Below are positions 9,091-16,064 of a stretch of 32,426 nt of DNA, one piece after another. This DNA comes from Mycobacterium parascrofulaceum ATCC BAA-614 (GTDB taxonomy: Bacteria; Actinomycetota; Actinomycetes; Mycobacteriales; Mycobacteriaceae), in NCBI RefSeq assembly GCF_000164135.1, contig NZ_GG770557.1, positions 363,509-395,934 of the forward strand. Direction: 5' to 3'. Under the pieces are notes generated by a model that worked only from the letters and a program-made list of their open reading frames with translations, did not search any database and had not been told where the DNA came from. Numbering within the stretch: position 1 is the stretch's first letter; every line of letters begins with the position of its first letter. Position numbers and translations under genes: made by a program.

Positions 9091-9516
9091 GTGAGGATTA
9101 CGCGATCGCGCGCGCAAGGGCTGGCGGCGGGGGCCGCCGCCGTCGTGTTGGGGGCGACGATGTTCGGTGGTGCCGTCGTGTCGGCGCCGCAAGCGTCGGC
9201 GTCGTGCAGTATGAGCCCGGCGGACGATCAGTACATCAGGCTGCTGGCGCAGAACAAGATGGTGCACAACGCCGATTTCAACGATTGCAGCGAGGCCGCC
9301 GAGGGGCGGTGGTTCGCCAGTCAGGTGCGGGCCAACCCGAATCCGTTCGGGGAGGCGCAGGAGTTGATCAACATGATCACCAGGACCACGTCGATGTCCC
9401 AGAAGCAGGCCGAGTGGGAGGTCGAGTCGGCGATCTACGTGTACGCGCCGGATCTCATTCCCCGGCTCAAGGACCAGGCCGCGCGGCAACTGCCGGGCCA
9501 GCCCGCGCCGGTGTGA
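9091..9516 (+). CDS. Secreted DUF732-type protein, copy 2
   Basis: 141 residues from GTG 9091, preferred over the ATGs at 9070/9073 because AGGGGG precedes it by a normal distance and the length then matches copy 1. It has a Sec signal peptide ending near APQASAS. The mature part is strongly similar to copy 1 (DDQYIRLLAQNKMVHNADF, EAAEGRWFASQVR, QKQAEWEVESAIYVYAPD), including both cysteines. The copies differ mainly at the extreme C-terminus (RQLPGQPAPV here, HFNWPAE in copy 1). The 277-nt gap between the genes includes an A/T-rich stretch (about 8900-9065), so copy 2 probably has its own promoter. Function unknown. Confidence 0.75.
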   Translation: MRITRSRAQGLAAGAAAVVLGATMFGGAVVSAPQASASCSMSPADDQYIRLLAQNKMVHNADFNDCSEAAEGRWFASQVRANPNPFGEAQELINMITRTTSMSQKQAEWEVESAIYVYAPDLIPRLKDQAARQLPGQPAPV

Positions 9517-9603
9517 CGCCCTGCCGAGCCCGGCGCCTCTCTTCGGGGAGCGCGGCGGGCTCGGTCCGTGCGCTTGGGCTACCGTTTCCTACTGAACATC
9601 CCA

Positions 9604-9677
9604 GGGGCGGTAGCTCAGTTGGTTAGAGCCGCGGACTCATAATCCGTTGGTCGCGGGTTCGAGCCCCGCCCGCCCCA
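9604..9677 (+). tRNA. tRNA-Met (anticodon CAT)
   Basis: A full cloverleaf can be drawn. The acceptor stem GGGGCGG (9604-9610) pairs perfectly with CCGCCCC (9670-9676), with discriminator A at 9677. The D arm contains GCTC/GAGC around AGTTGGTTA. The anticodon stem GCGGA/TCCGT encloses the loop CTCATAA, giving anticodon CAT. The T arm is GCGGG-TTCGAGC-CCCGC. CCA is not encoded. CAT could be elongator Met or a lysidine-modified Ile tRNA; sequence alone does not decide this, but initiator features are absent. The 3' half is duplicated at 16020-16050, marking it as an integration target. Confidence 0.93.
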
Positions 9678-9685
9678 CGTCAGAG
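9641..9685 (+). repeat. Left attachment-site copy (tRNA 3' half)
   Basis: Bases 9641-9685, from the anticodon stem of the tRNA to 8 nt past its end, match 16020-16064 with two mismatches in 45 (31 identical bases first, then mismatches at 9672 and 9676). Integrases of the tyrosine family use tRNA 3' ends as attachment sites and rebuild the tRNA on one side. This left copy keeps the tRNA functional. Confidence 0.85.
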
Positions 9686-9696
9686 GTGTATGACCT

Positions 9697-9817
9697 CGGC
9701 TGATGCGTGACATTTTGTCTTCCGCTGATGGGTGACAGTGTTTCGGCTGATGCGTGACACCTACTCCGGCTGATCCGTGACACTCCAGAGGCGTGTGACC
9801 TCGGCTGATGCTTGACG
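9697..9817. repeat. Five imperfect copies of a 16-bp repeat next to the tRNA
   Basis: Copies of CGGCTGATGCGTGACA with one to three changes begin at 9697, 9722, 9744, 9767 and 9802, spaced 22-35 nt and all in one orientation. A second motif, CAGAGGTGTATGACCT (9681) / CAGAGGCGTGTGACCT (9786), brackets the array. Spacers are unequal and not CRISPR-like. Clustered short repeats of this sort are found at ends of some insertion sequences, where transposase binds; no transposase remains. The rest of the gap up to the VWA gene (9818-9997) shows nothing recognisable. Confidence 0.7.
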
Positions 9818-9997
9818 GCGCAACCCCGCGATTGTCCAACTCAAAGACCAACCGTCGCGTTCGATCCGGTCCCGGGTCACTGTGGTTGGTACGGGCAGAT
9901 GCCACCGGGCCCGGTGTCGATGGACCGAGCCGCTAGCCCAACGCGCTGACTTCCAGACCGCGGCGCGTTTGACCTGGCCAAGTTGCGGGTCTAAGCG

Positions 9998-11662
9998 CTA
10001 GCGCGACGTGGCGAGTTCGCCGAGGGCGGACTTGAACAACTCGTCCATCCGGGGACTCAGCGCAGCCAGCGTGGCCGCCCTGGCATGGCTCGCGGAACCG
10101 AAGACGCGCGCGAGCGCCGCGGCGTCGGGGTCCGCACCGACGGCGAGGCACAGGCAGGCGATACCGTCGGCCCGCACCTCCTCGACGGCCTTGGCGACGT
10201 CGGCTTCGGCGTAAGTGCCTTCGTAGCCGTGATCGTATGCGTAGCCGTCGGACAGCACGAGGAGCAACCGGTTCGGTGTTCCGGCCCGGGTCCTGAGAAT
10301 GTCGGCCGCTCTGCGGATGCCGGCTCCCAGCCGGGTGTAGCCCGACGGCAGCAGGTGCGCGAGCCGCGATCGTTCCCGAACGCCGAAGGGTTGGTCGAAG
10401 GTTTTGATGGCTGGCAGCTGCACTGTATGGCGACTGTTGGAGCGAAACCCGTAGAGGGCGACCCGGTCACCGAGTGCTTCCAGCGTGGCGGTGAGGGTGG
10501 CAGCGGCCTGACGTTGATGCTCGTGGACCGCCCTGCCCTCGCGGTCTGTGTCGGTCGCCGATCCGGATGCGTCGAGCAGGATCAGCACGCCGAGGTCGCG
10601 GGCGGTTTTGCGGCGCTGCAGGTAGACATCGCCCGACGGTGCATAGCCGCACCGCAGATCGACGAACAGATCCACCAATGCTTCGGTGTCGAGTTCGTCG
10701 CCCTCGGGACGCGCTCGAAATGCCATGAAGCCCAATCCTATTCGTGCAAGCCGCCGGCGAAGGACGTCATCGGCGACTAGGGTGACGGCATCTGGTCCCG
10801 CGGTGAGCGGGAAGTCGACGACGTGAGACCACTCGGGCCGGTAGCGGCCGGTGTGCACGTCCCACTCCGGGTACAGGGCACCCCCGACGCCCACCGCGGC
10901 TCCTGGGTTGGCTGCATCGGTGAACCGGATGCGGGTGGGCAGTGGTCGAACACTGGCAGCGGTACCGCGGGCGCGCCGCAGCGAGCCGAGGTCCAGTTCG
11001 GCTCCGGCCGAATCATCGCCATATGATCGGGAAGTACCCAGCAGTTTGCGAATGTATTCAGACAGCGCGCGCGATGAGAATGCCGGCGCCTCGAAGAGTT
11101 TCAGGATCCTGCTGCGCTCGGCGGGCCCGTCATCCTCCTCGTCGTCGGGAGAGGCGACGTCCGGCGGGTCGAAGGACAGACGCGCAACTTGAGTTCCCAA
11201 AGCTGTCGTTGTGGGTCCGGCGTCGGCGCGCAGCAGTGCCGCGGGTTTGATCTGCCCGAACCAGCCCGGGGGCTCCGGCAGCTTTCGTCGACTCTTGGCG
11301 ATGGCGAGTGAGTCTGTGCTGCTGGATGATTCAGGTTGTCCCGGGAGACACAATGCGGCGGCGGCCGCTAGCCGGCCGGCAAGTTCGGTCAGTGCGCGGT
11401 GTCCCTCCAGCATCAGGTATCGGCGGGCCAGCCGCGGGCGGGCTCTCAGGACCTTGATAACGCTGGGGTCCAAGCTGGCACAGCTCAGTAATGCCGCCTG
11501 CAGCAACACCTCCCGGCGCTGCTCATCACCGGGCCGCTCCGCCGACACGAAGATCGCCCGACGGTCGGTGTATGCCGGCTGGCCCGCGGCCGCCACTGCG
11601 ACCTCGACGGTCCGGCCCGCGACGTGACTTGCCAGCAGCCGAAACCGTCCGGGGTCCGTCAT
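9998..11662 (-). CDS. CbbO/NorD-type VWA-domain protein
   Basis: 554 residues from ATG 11662. The C-terminal third is a von Willebrand A domain with a complete metal-ion site: D364-A-S366-G-S368, then a threonine in LPSGYTRLGAGIR and an aspartate in LLVLSDGYAYD. The N-terminal two thirds are helical with an acidic linker (DDEEDDGPAE), as in CbbO and NorD. These proteins pair with MoxR-family ATPases to remodel or load metal into a client enzyme (Rubisco for CbbQO, nitric-oxide reductase for NorQD). The ATPase gene lies 1 nt upstream. The client is not Rubisco or NOR here; the neighbouring AveC-like protein is the obvious candidate, which is inference. Confidence 0.85.
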   Translation of the reverse strand: MTDPGRFRLLASHVAGRTVEVAVAAAGQPAYTDRRAIFVSAERPGDEQRREVLLQAALLSCASLDPSVIKVLRARPRLARRYLMLEGHRALTELAGRLAAAAALCLPGQPESSSSTDSLAIAKSRRKLPEPPGWFGQIKPAALLRADAGPTTTALGTQVARLSFDPPDVASPDDEEDDGPAERSRILKLFEAPAFSSRALSEYIRKLLGTSRSYGDDSAGAELDLGSLRRARGTAASVRPLPTRIRFTDAANPGAAVGVGGALYPEWDVHTGRYRPEWSHVVDFPLTAGPDAVTLVADDVLRRRLARIGLGFMAFRARPEGDELDTEALVDLFVDLRCGYAPSGDVYLQRRKTARDLGVLILLDASGSATDTDREGRAVHEHQRQAAATLTATLEALGDRVALYGFRSNSRHTVQLPAIKTFDQPFGVRERSRLAHLLPSGYTRLGAGIRRAADILRTRAGTPNRLLLVLSDGYAYDHGYEGTYAEADVAKAVEEVRADGIACLCLAVGADPDAAALARVFGSASHARAATLAALSPRMDELFKSALGELATSR

Positions 11663-11663
11663 A

Positions 11664-12479
11664 TCACGCGAGCACAGCGTCGGCCAGTTCGCCCAATGCC
11701 CGAATGACTTCCGGGTCGTCGGAGAGCGTCTGCACCACCGCCGATCGGACCGCCTTGCGCAGCGTGAGCCCTTCTGCGACGAGGACGCCCGCGAGAATCA
11801 ACAGGCGGGTGGACGCCGCCTCGCGCAGCGGCGAGCCCTCCAGTCCGCGGATCGCATTGCCGAGCCTAACCAGGGCGCCCGCGGTGGCCGCATCGATACC
11901 TGCCTCGTGCGCAATGACTTCCGCCTCGATCTCGGCGGGCGGGAAGTCGAGGTCGATGGACACGAAGCGTTGGCGGGTGGACTCCTTGATGTTCTTCAAG
12001 ACGCTCTGATAGCCGGGGTTGTAGGAGATGACCAATTGGAATCCTGGTGCGGCCTGCAGTGTGGTGCCGAGGCGGTCGAGGGGTAGTTCGCGGCGGTGGT
12101 CGGTGAGCGGATGGATGACCACGGTGGTGTCCTGGCGCGCTTCGACGATTTCGTCGAGATAGCAGATGGCGCCTTCGCGCACCGCCCGGGTCAACGGCCC
12201 GTCCGCCCAGACCGTTTCGCCGCCTTTGAGCAGGAATCGGCCCACCAGGTCGGCCGATGTCATGTCCTCGTGGCCGGCCACGGTGATCAACTCGCGTCCG
12301 AGCTCATGTGCCATCGCTTGGACGAACCGGGTCTTGCCGCAGCCGGTGGGCCCCTTCAACAGCACGGGAACTCCGCGGCGGGCGGCGGCGCGGAAGACCT
12401 CCGCCTCGTCGCCAACGGCTCTGTAGAACGGTGTGGAGCAGTCGGATTGGACAGACTCTGGTTGTCCGTTCGTCAGCAC
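11664..12479 (-). CDS. MoxR-type AAA ATPase of the CbbQ/NirQ/NorQ family
   Basis: 271 residues from GTG 12479. Walker A is GPTGCGKT (43-50), Walker B is CYLDE (D109, E110), and sensor-1 asparagine lies in VISYNPGYQS. A CbbQ-type C-terminal domain follows (STRLLILAGVLVAEGLTLRKA). It forms ring-shaped ATP-driven remodelling machines with a VWA partner. It sits between the AveC-like gene (1 nt gap) and the VWA gene (1 nt gap), so all three proteins are made from one tightly coupled transcript. The start is set by this packing; an upstream start would enter the preceding gene. Confidence 0.9.
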   Translation of the reverse strand: MLTNGQPESVQSDCSTPFYRAVGDEAEVFRAAARRGVPVLLKGPTGCGKTRFVQAMAHELGRELITVAGHEDMTSADLVGRFLLKGGETVWADGPLTRAVREGAICYLDEIVEARQDTTVVIHPLTDHRRELPLDRLGTTLQAAPGFQLVISYNPGYQSVLKNIKESTRQRFVSIDLDFPPAEIEAEVIAHEAGIDAATAGALVRLGNAIRGLEGSPLREAASTRLLILAGVLVAEGLTLRKAVRSAVVQTLSDDPEVIRALGELADAVLA

Positions 12480-12480
12480 C

Positions 12481-13617
12481 TCAGTTGCCCGGCTCGAAGG
12501 GCACGGTCTTCGGCAGCTGTGCGCCCTCGGGCAGGGTCAGCTTCCCGTCGGTGTCGATGTAGCCGGAGCGCTTGGTCGGCATCGGCAGGATGGGATCCGG
12601 GCAGGGCACATCGGTCCCGTCGCCGCAGATGCCGCCGTTGAAATACGACCGCTTGAGGTGATCGGCCGGCCAGGGGTCGGAGTGCAGGCCGATCCATTGT
12701 GCGGGCACGTTGTAGAAGAAGAAGAAGCTGGCGCTGACGGCGGCGAAGATCGCCAGGAAGCGGACGAACTGTTGTCGCGCGAAACCGCCACCCACCTGGT
12801 CGAGTCCGCGTTCGACGGCGGCACGGCCCCGATCGTCGGTGAAAAAGCGCAGGCAGCTCAGCGCGGTCATGACGCCGCCCCACATCAGTCCCTCGTAGAT
12901 GGGCCATTGGTGGTAGGTGTCGGCGAAGATCGTCACCGACCGGATGGCACCGGGATACGTGTACAGCCCGGCCGGGAGCATGAACAGCCCCTCCATGAGG
13001 AAGTCGAGGACGATGGCGGCGGCGTACGTGACCAGGATGAGGCGAAGGTTGCTGATGCCCGGCCACCGGTTCTTGATCCTGCGCATCAGCCAACAACCGG
13101 CGATGGCCAAGAACAACACCATTCCGTAGCCCGTTGCGTTGATCAGCAGAGGTTCTGCGACCTGGTGGCCCGGGGATTCCGGCGACAGTGCACCCGGGAT
13201 GTACGGCGACCAGGAGCCGCGATTCCACAGCCAGGTGTTGTACGTACACCAGGTGTTGACGTAGTTGAGCAGCGGATCCTGGAAGAAGAACAGGGCGCAC
13301 GAGACCAGCATCAGTCCGTCCAGTGTGATGCGCCGCTCGCGTACCCAGGGCCGGATGAGGAACCACCATATGGCCGTCGGCAGAAGGACGATCATCGCGA
13401 CCGCATTGGCGGTCAGGACCACCTTCATGTACATCGGCGGATCGCTGGGCCCCTGGGGCACTCGCGTGAAGTACGGTCCAGTGACCCAGCGGGTCCACAC
13501 ATAGATCTGCAATGCCAGGAGGAGCCCTCCTGCCACGGCCCAGACCTGGACCGGCTTGATCTTGTCCGCCACCTCGGTGACCACCGGCGGTGCAGGCTTG
13601 CTGGAGAGATCACTCAT
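12481..13617 (-). CDS. AveC-family integral membrane protein (spirocyclase AveC-like)
   Basis: 378 residues from ATG 13617. It has about seven hydrophobic segments, for example VWAVAGGLLLALQIYVW near the N-terminus, MIVLLPTAIWWFLI, ILVTYAAAIVLDFLMEGLF and FLAIFAAVSASFFFFY. Between them are polar stretches with conserved-looking residues (DPLLNYVNTWCTYN, LDFLMEGLFMLPAGLYTYPG, TYHQWPIYEG). The overall pattern recalls the family named after AveC of avermectin biosynthesis, which acts on a polyketide spiroketal; most members are uncharacterised. First gene of the operon with the MoxR ATPase and VWA protein. The C-terminal tail is soluble and has two cysteines (GICGDGTDVPCPDP). Family name from memory of similar proteins; activity unknown. 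Confidence 0.65.
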   Translation of the reverse strand: MSDLSSKPAPPVVTEVADKIKPVQVWAVAGGLLLALQIYVWTRWVTGPYFTRVPQGPSDPPMYMKVVLTANAVAMIVLLPTAIWWFLIRPWVRERRITLDGLMLVSCALFFFQDPLLNYVNTWCTYNTWLWNRGSWSPYIPGALSPESPGHQVAEPLLINATGYGMVLFLAIAGCWLMRRIKNRWPGISNLRLILVTYAAAIVLDFLMEGLFMLPAGLYTYPGAIRSVTIFADTYHQWPIYEGLMWGGVMTALSCLRFFTDDRGRAAVERGLDQVGGGFARQQFVRFLAIFAAVSASFFFFYNVPAQWIGLHSDPWPADHLKRSYFNGGICGDGTDVPCPDPILPMPTKRSGYIDTDGKLTLPEGAQLPKTVPFEPGN

Positions 13618-13637
13618 GAGTGCGTGCCTTTCCGGAC

Positions 13638-13716
13638 ATTTTAGCTACTGATTCGTCGCGAATATACCGAGTAGTATCTGAACTCGAAAGCGGATTCTGC
13701 GATTCGTGGCAGAATC
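13638..13716. promoter_or_regulatory. Divergent control region with two palindromes between the AveC-like and TetR genes
   Basis: The 104-nt gap holds two inverted repeats. GATTCTGC (13693-13700) pairs perfectly with GCAGAATC (13709-13716) across 8 nt and ends 5 nt before the TetR start. ATTCG-TCG-CGAAT lies at 13651-13663. On the minus strand TAAAAT (13643-13638) is a good -10 box for the AveC-like operon and lies next to the second palindrome; on the plus strand TAGTAT (13672-13677) could be the -10 for the TetR gene. A divergent TetR gene usually binds such palindromes and controls both directions. No match to a known operator is claimed. Confidence 0.55.
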
Positions 13717-13721
13717 GCGGG

Positions 13722-14324
13722 ATGGCTGAGCGTTGGACCCGCGAGAAGCGCCTGGAGCACACCCGCTCGCTGCTGCTGGATGCAGCCGAGCAGGTGTTTG
13801 CCGAAAAGGGTTTCACCGCGGCGAGTCTCGACGACATCGCCTACGCGGCCGGCTACACCAAGGGCGCGATCTACAAGCATTTCGTCACCAAAGAGGACCT
13901 GTTCCTCGCCGTCAGTGACCGCTACTGGCGCCGCTACTTCGACAATTTCGCCGAAGTGCTCAGTGGGGCGAACGAGGTCGGCGCCCGCGAACTTGAGAGC
14001 ATCGCCGAGCGGTGGCGTCAGCTCAGCGCCGACCGCGGGGCCGAACACGCCGCACTGGGACACGAATTCACGCTGTACCTGCTGCGAAACCCGGACGCCC
14101 GCGAGCGGGTCGCGGCCAAGCGTGCCGAGGTCCTCGAGAGCTTGACTACCTTCATCGTCGAGGGACTCGACCGGCTAGGGGCCAGCCTGCTGATCCCGCC
14201 CCATTCATTTGCGAGCGTTCTCATCGCCACCAGCGATTCGGTGGTCCTGGGCAGCCAACTGGACGATATCGACCTGTACAAGCCGATCGTCGAGATGTAC
14301 ATGTCGGCAATCAAACTGCCCTGA
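13722..14324 (+). CDS. TetR-family regulator, divergent from the AveC-like operon
   Basis: 200 residues from ATG 13722; the frame is open upstream to 13620, but the family N-terminus begins here (MAERWTREKRLEHTRSLLL). Canonical TetR DNA-binding domain: helix-turn-helix around SLDDIAYAAGYTKGAIYKHF, followed by VTKEDLFLAV. The C-terminal ligand-binding half is variable, as usual, so no ligand can be predicted. It probably represses its own gene and the divergent operon through the palindromes just upstream. Downstream, 14325-14550 holds no recognisable gene. Confidence 0.85.
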   Translation: MAERWTREKRLEHTRSLLLDAAEQVFAEKGFTAASLDDIAYAAGYTKGAIYKHFVTKEDLFLAVSDRYWRRYFDNFAEVLSGANEVGARELESIAERWRQLSADRGAEHAALGHEFTLYLLRNPDARERVAAKRAEVLESLTTFIVEGLDRLGASLLIPPHSFASVLIATSDSVVLGSQLDDIDLYKPIVEMYMSAIKLP

Positions 14325-14550
14325 CGCCACCAAACCGGGGGGTCAACGGCTATTCTTCCCGCTTGAAAAGCCGAAGGCCGGTAGGTCTCCGCCAAGAACG
14401 GGCCTGTAGCCCTAGCAGTGCCTGAATATCTTCGCCCACCAGCGATTTCGACAGCCCGGGCTGGGCGCGACAGCCATTTGCAGCTTTCGGAACCGTGATT
14501 CTCGAACTAGTGGCCCGCATTTCGGCCGATCCGCCTGCGTGGGAACTGCA

Positions 14551-14774
14551 GGTGAGCCGATCCAGCAACGATTCGAGAGTATGCCGGATCAAGTACTCCT
14601 GCGTCGGTCGCCAGTCCAGTCCTTTGCCGCTGCGGACGCGGGCGACCGACTGGATCCGGCGAAACACAGCATCGCCGGCACTCACCCCAGCATCTCCAAT
14701 GCTCGCAGGACCCGGGACTTCGTCCGCGGCAGGCGCGAAGCGATGTCGATCAGCCGGGCTGGTTTGCCGACTCG
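14551..14774 (-). pseudogene. Remnant of an AbiE-like toxin-antitoxin pair
   Basis: On the minus strand, the last 30 codons of one frame ([18 protein letters not shown], stop at 14682-14684) overlap by GTGA with the start of a second frame (GTG 14685). The second frame reads VSAGDAVFRRIQSVARV and then QEYLIRHTLESLLDRLT before similarity ends near 14551. The second piece looks like the N-terminus of AbiEii-type nucleotidyltransferase toxins; the catalytic core that should follow is missing. The coupling by GTGA suggests the tail of its antitoxin partner lies upstream. Recognition is from memory of family patterns and is tentative. Confidence 0.4.
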
Positions 14775-14782
14775 ACGCAGCC

Positions 14783-15043
14783 ATTCATGCCCGCAATTCC
14801 GGCCTTCGTTGCGCTGTAGGCGATCTGACCGATTCGACCTTCAAAAGCGGCAATGGATGCGGTGTTGATGATGACTCCGCGCTCGTCATCTTCAGGGGCG
14901 CTTTCAGCCATGTGGAAGGCGGCCAGCCGGCTGATATTGAAGGTGGCAATGAGATTCAGATCAATGACGGACTGAAACGACTCGAGATCATGCGGTCCTG
15001 GTTTGGTCAAAGTTCGCTTAGCGATGCCCCCGCCGGCTGCGGA
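14783..15043 (-). pseudogene. Internal fragment of a short-chain dehydrogenase
   Basis: About 87 codons match the middle of a type-2 3-hydroxyacyl-CoA dehydrogenase-like [36 protein letters not shown] with the catalytic serine, and [12 protein letters not shown] with the YxxxK pair. The N-terminal cofactor-binding TGxxxGxG segment is absent and the C-terminal substrate half is cut after GMN, where sequence joins the AbiE-like remnant. Truncation at both ends makes an active enzyme very unlikely. It is a rearrangement scar inside the island. Confidence 0.8.
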
Positions 15044-15083
15044 CATACAAGCGGTACACGGCCTCGAGCTTCCACCAGGACGC

Positions 15084-15114
15084 TTACACGTAGCGTACAC
15101 GCAACGTGTAAACT
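15084..15114 (+). promoter_or_regulatory. VapBC operator overlapping a leaderless-type promoter
   Basis: Perfect inverted repeat TTACACGT (15084-15091) / ACGTGTAA (15104-15111) with a 12-nt spacer that contains a further TACACG half-site. The right arm overlaps TAAACT (15109-15114), a TANNNT -10 box lying 6 nt before the vapB ATG at 15121, and no Shine-Dalgarno sequence precedes that ATG. Transcription would start at the ATG itself, as in many mycobacterial genes. VapB/VapC complexes typically repress their own promoter through such palindromes. Confidence 0.65.
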
Positions 15115-15120
15115 TTGTGT

Positions 15121-15333
15121 ATGAGCAAGGTCCGTACCAATATCGAGCTCGAGGACACCTACATTCAGACGATCATGGATCGCTATGGTGTTCGGACCAA
15201 GACGGAGGCGGTCGATCTCGCGCTGCGCCATCTGGCTGGCCAACCGATGACGCGCGATGAGGCCTTGGCGATGCGCGGCGTCCGAGCCATCGACGAGATC
15301 CCGAGCGACTCGGCGCCCCCGTCGGCATCGTGA
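15121..15333 (+). CDS. vapB: VapB-type antitoxin
   Basis: 70 residues from ATG 15121 (an in-frame TTG at 15115 is less likely). The N-terminal half is a ribbon-helix-helix-like DNA-binding domain of the VapB family: [20 protein letters not shown] then [14 protein letters not shown]. The short, charged C-terminal tail ([13 protein letters not shown]) would block the VapC active site. It overlaps vapC by 4 nt (GTGA), normal for toxin-antitoxin pairs. Probably autoregulated through the palindrome upstream. Such modules stabilise genomic islands. Confidence 0.85.
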   Translation: MSKVRTNIELEDTYIQTIMDRYGVRTKTEAVDLALRHLAGQPMTRDEALAMRGVRAIDEIPSDSAPPSAS

Positions 15334-15740
15334 TCCTCGCCGACACGTCGGCGTGGGTCGAATACGACCGGGCAACCGGCAGCGCCGTCGATCGGCGTCT
15401 CACCGGCCTCATTAGAGACGAGGGGCCGCTGGCCGTGACGGAACCCGTCATTATGGAGGTCACGGCTGGCGCACGAACCGACGACCGCGAGGCCGATCTG
15501 CGTCGTCTGCTGCTGCGCTTCAAGCTGCTTCACTTCGACACCGCCGCGGACTTCGACGCGGCAGTCCGCATCTACCGGAACTGCCGCCGGGCCGGGATCA
15601 CACCGCGCGGGCTGGTCGACTGCATGATCGCGTCGGTAGCGTGGCGCCACGGTGCCACCCTTCTTGCCCACGACCTCGACGTTTACCGCCTCGCGAAAGT
15701 CGCAGGCATCGGCCTGGATGGGGCGTCGCTCCGCCGTTAG
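15330..15740 (+). CDS. vapC: VapC-type PIN-domain ribonuclease toxin
   Basis: 136 residues from GTG 15330. The PIN-domain acidic residues are all present: D5 in ILADTSAW, E43 in VIMEVTAG, D97 in GLVDCMIA and D115 in LLAHDLDVY. VapC toxins cleave specific RNAs (tRNAs or 23S rRNA loops) when not held by VapB; the target here cannot be read from sequence. The gene appears intact and of normal length, so the pair is probably functional. From its stop to the right attachment repeat (15741-16019, 279 nt) no gene is visible; the later part is A/T-richer than the surroundings. Confidence 0.9.
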   Translation: MILADTSAWVEYDRATGSAVDRRLTGLIRDEGPLAVTEPVIMEVTAGARTDDREADLRRLLLRFKLLHFDTAADFDAAVRIYRNCRRAGITPRGLVDCMIASVAWRHGATLLAHDLDVYRLAKVAGIGLDGASLRR

Positions 15741-16019
15741 CCCAGTCGCTCGCGGAATAGTGGTAGGCGCCCGCTGGCTAACCTCGAATAGTCCGTTGGT
15801 GTTTGCGACCTTGGCTAGAGTTCCGCCCCATCGAAAAGGGATTTCAGCCGCCGTTGACGACCGCAGACTCGGTCGATGGCAGTCGTCGTTCATTCATCGA
15901 TAATGATCGAGATTCGACCGGAATCGTTGAGGACTGTTCAGGCTATCGATTTGCTCAAATATCTTGTGGCACAGAACAAGTTGCGCATTTTCCGGATTTG
16001 GCGAGATTGACCAAATGCA

Positions 16020-16064
16020 AATCCGTTGGTCGCGGGTTCGAGCCCCGCCCACCCTACGTCAGAG
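16020..16064 (+). repeat. Right attachment-site copy (tRNA 3' half)
   Basis: 43 of 45 bases match 9641-9685: 31 identical bases covering the anticodon-stem 3' strand, T arm and part of the acceptor 3' strand, then two changes (16051, 16055) that would break acceptor pairing. Upstream sequence has no tRNA 5' half, so this is not a tRNA. It is the footprint left by site-specific integration into the tRNA-Met gene at 9604. Confidence 0.88.

Larger units (their letters stand above)
9641..16064. mobile_element. Genomic island of about 6.4 kb integrated at tRNA-Met
   Basis: Bounded by directly repeated tRNA 3' sequence (9641-9685 and 16020-16064). The second copy touches a tyrosine-integrase remnant. 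Cargo: five short repeats resembling an insertion-sequence end; the AveC-like/MoxR/VWA operon with divergent TetR; an AbiE-like remnant; an SDR remnant; VapBC. No intact integrase lies between the repeats, so the island is probably immobile now. The integrase remnant sits outside the right repeat, so a second element may have been stacked at the same tRNA, continuing to the right. The boundaries are seen; the stacking is inference. Confidence 0.75.

Noticed and set aside
9697..9817. CRISPR array
   Set aside because: Repeats are only 16 bp and imperfect, spacers are 6-19 nt and unequal, and no cas gene is present.
9615..9905. Minus-strand frame across the tRNA and the short repeats
   Set aside because: It translates tRNA antisense and repeat units; a common false gene at tRNA loci.
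15183..15893. Minus-strand frame of 236 codons opposite vapBC
   Set aside because: It is antisense to an intact toxin-antitoxin pair with coupled starts and all catalytic residues.
16020..16055. Second tRNA gene
   Set aside because: Only the 3' half is present; the acceptor and D-arm sequences are missing and two changes break the acceptor stem.
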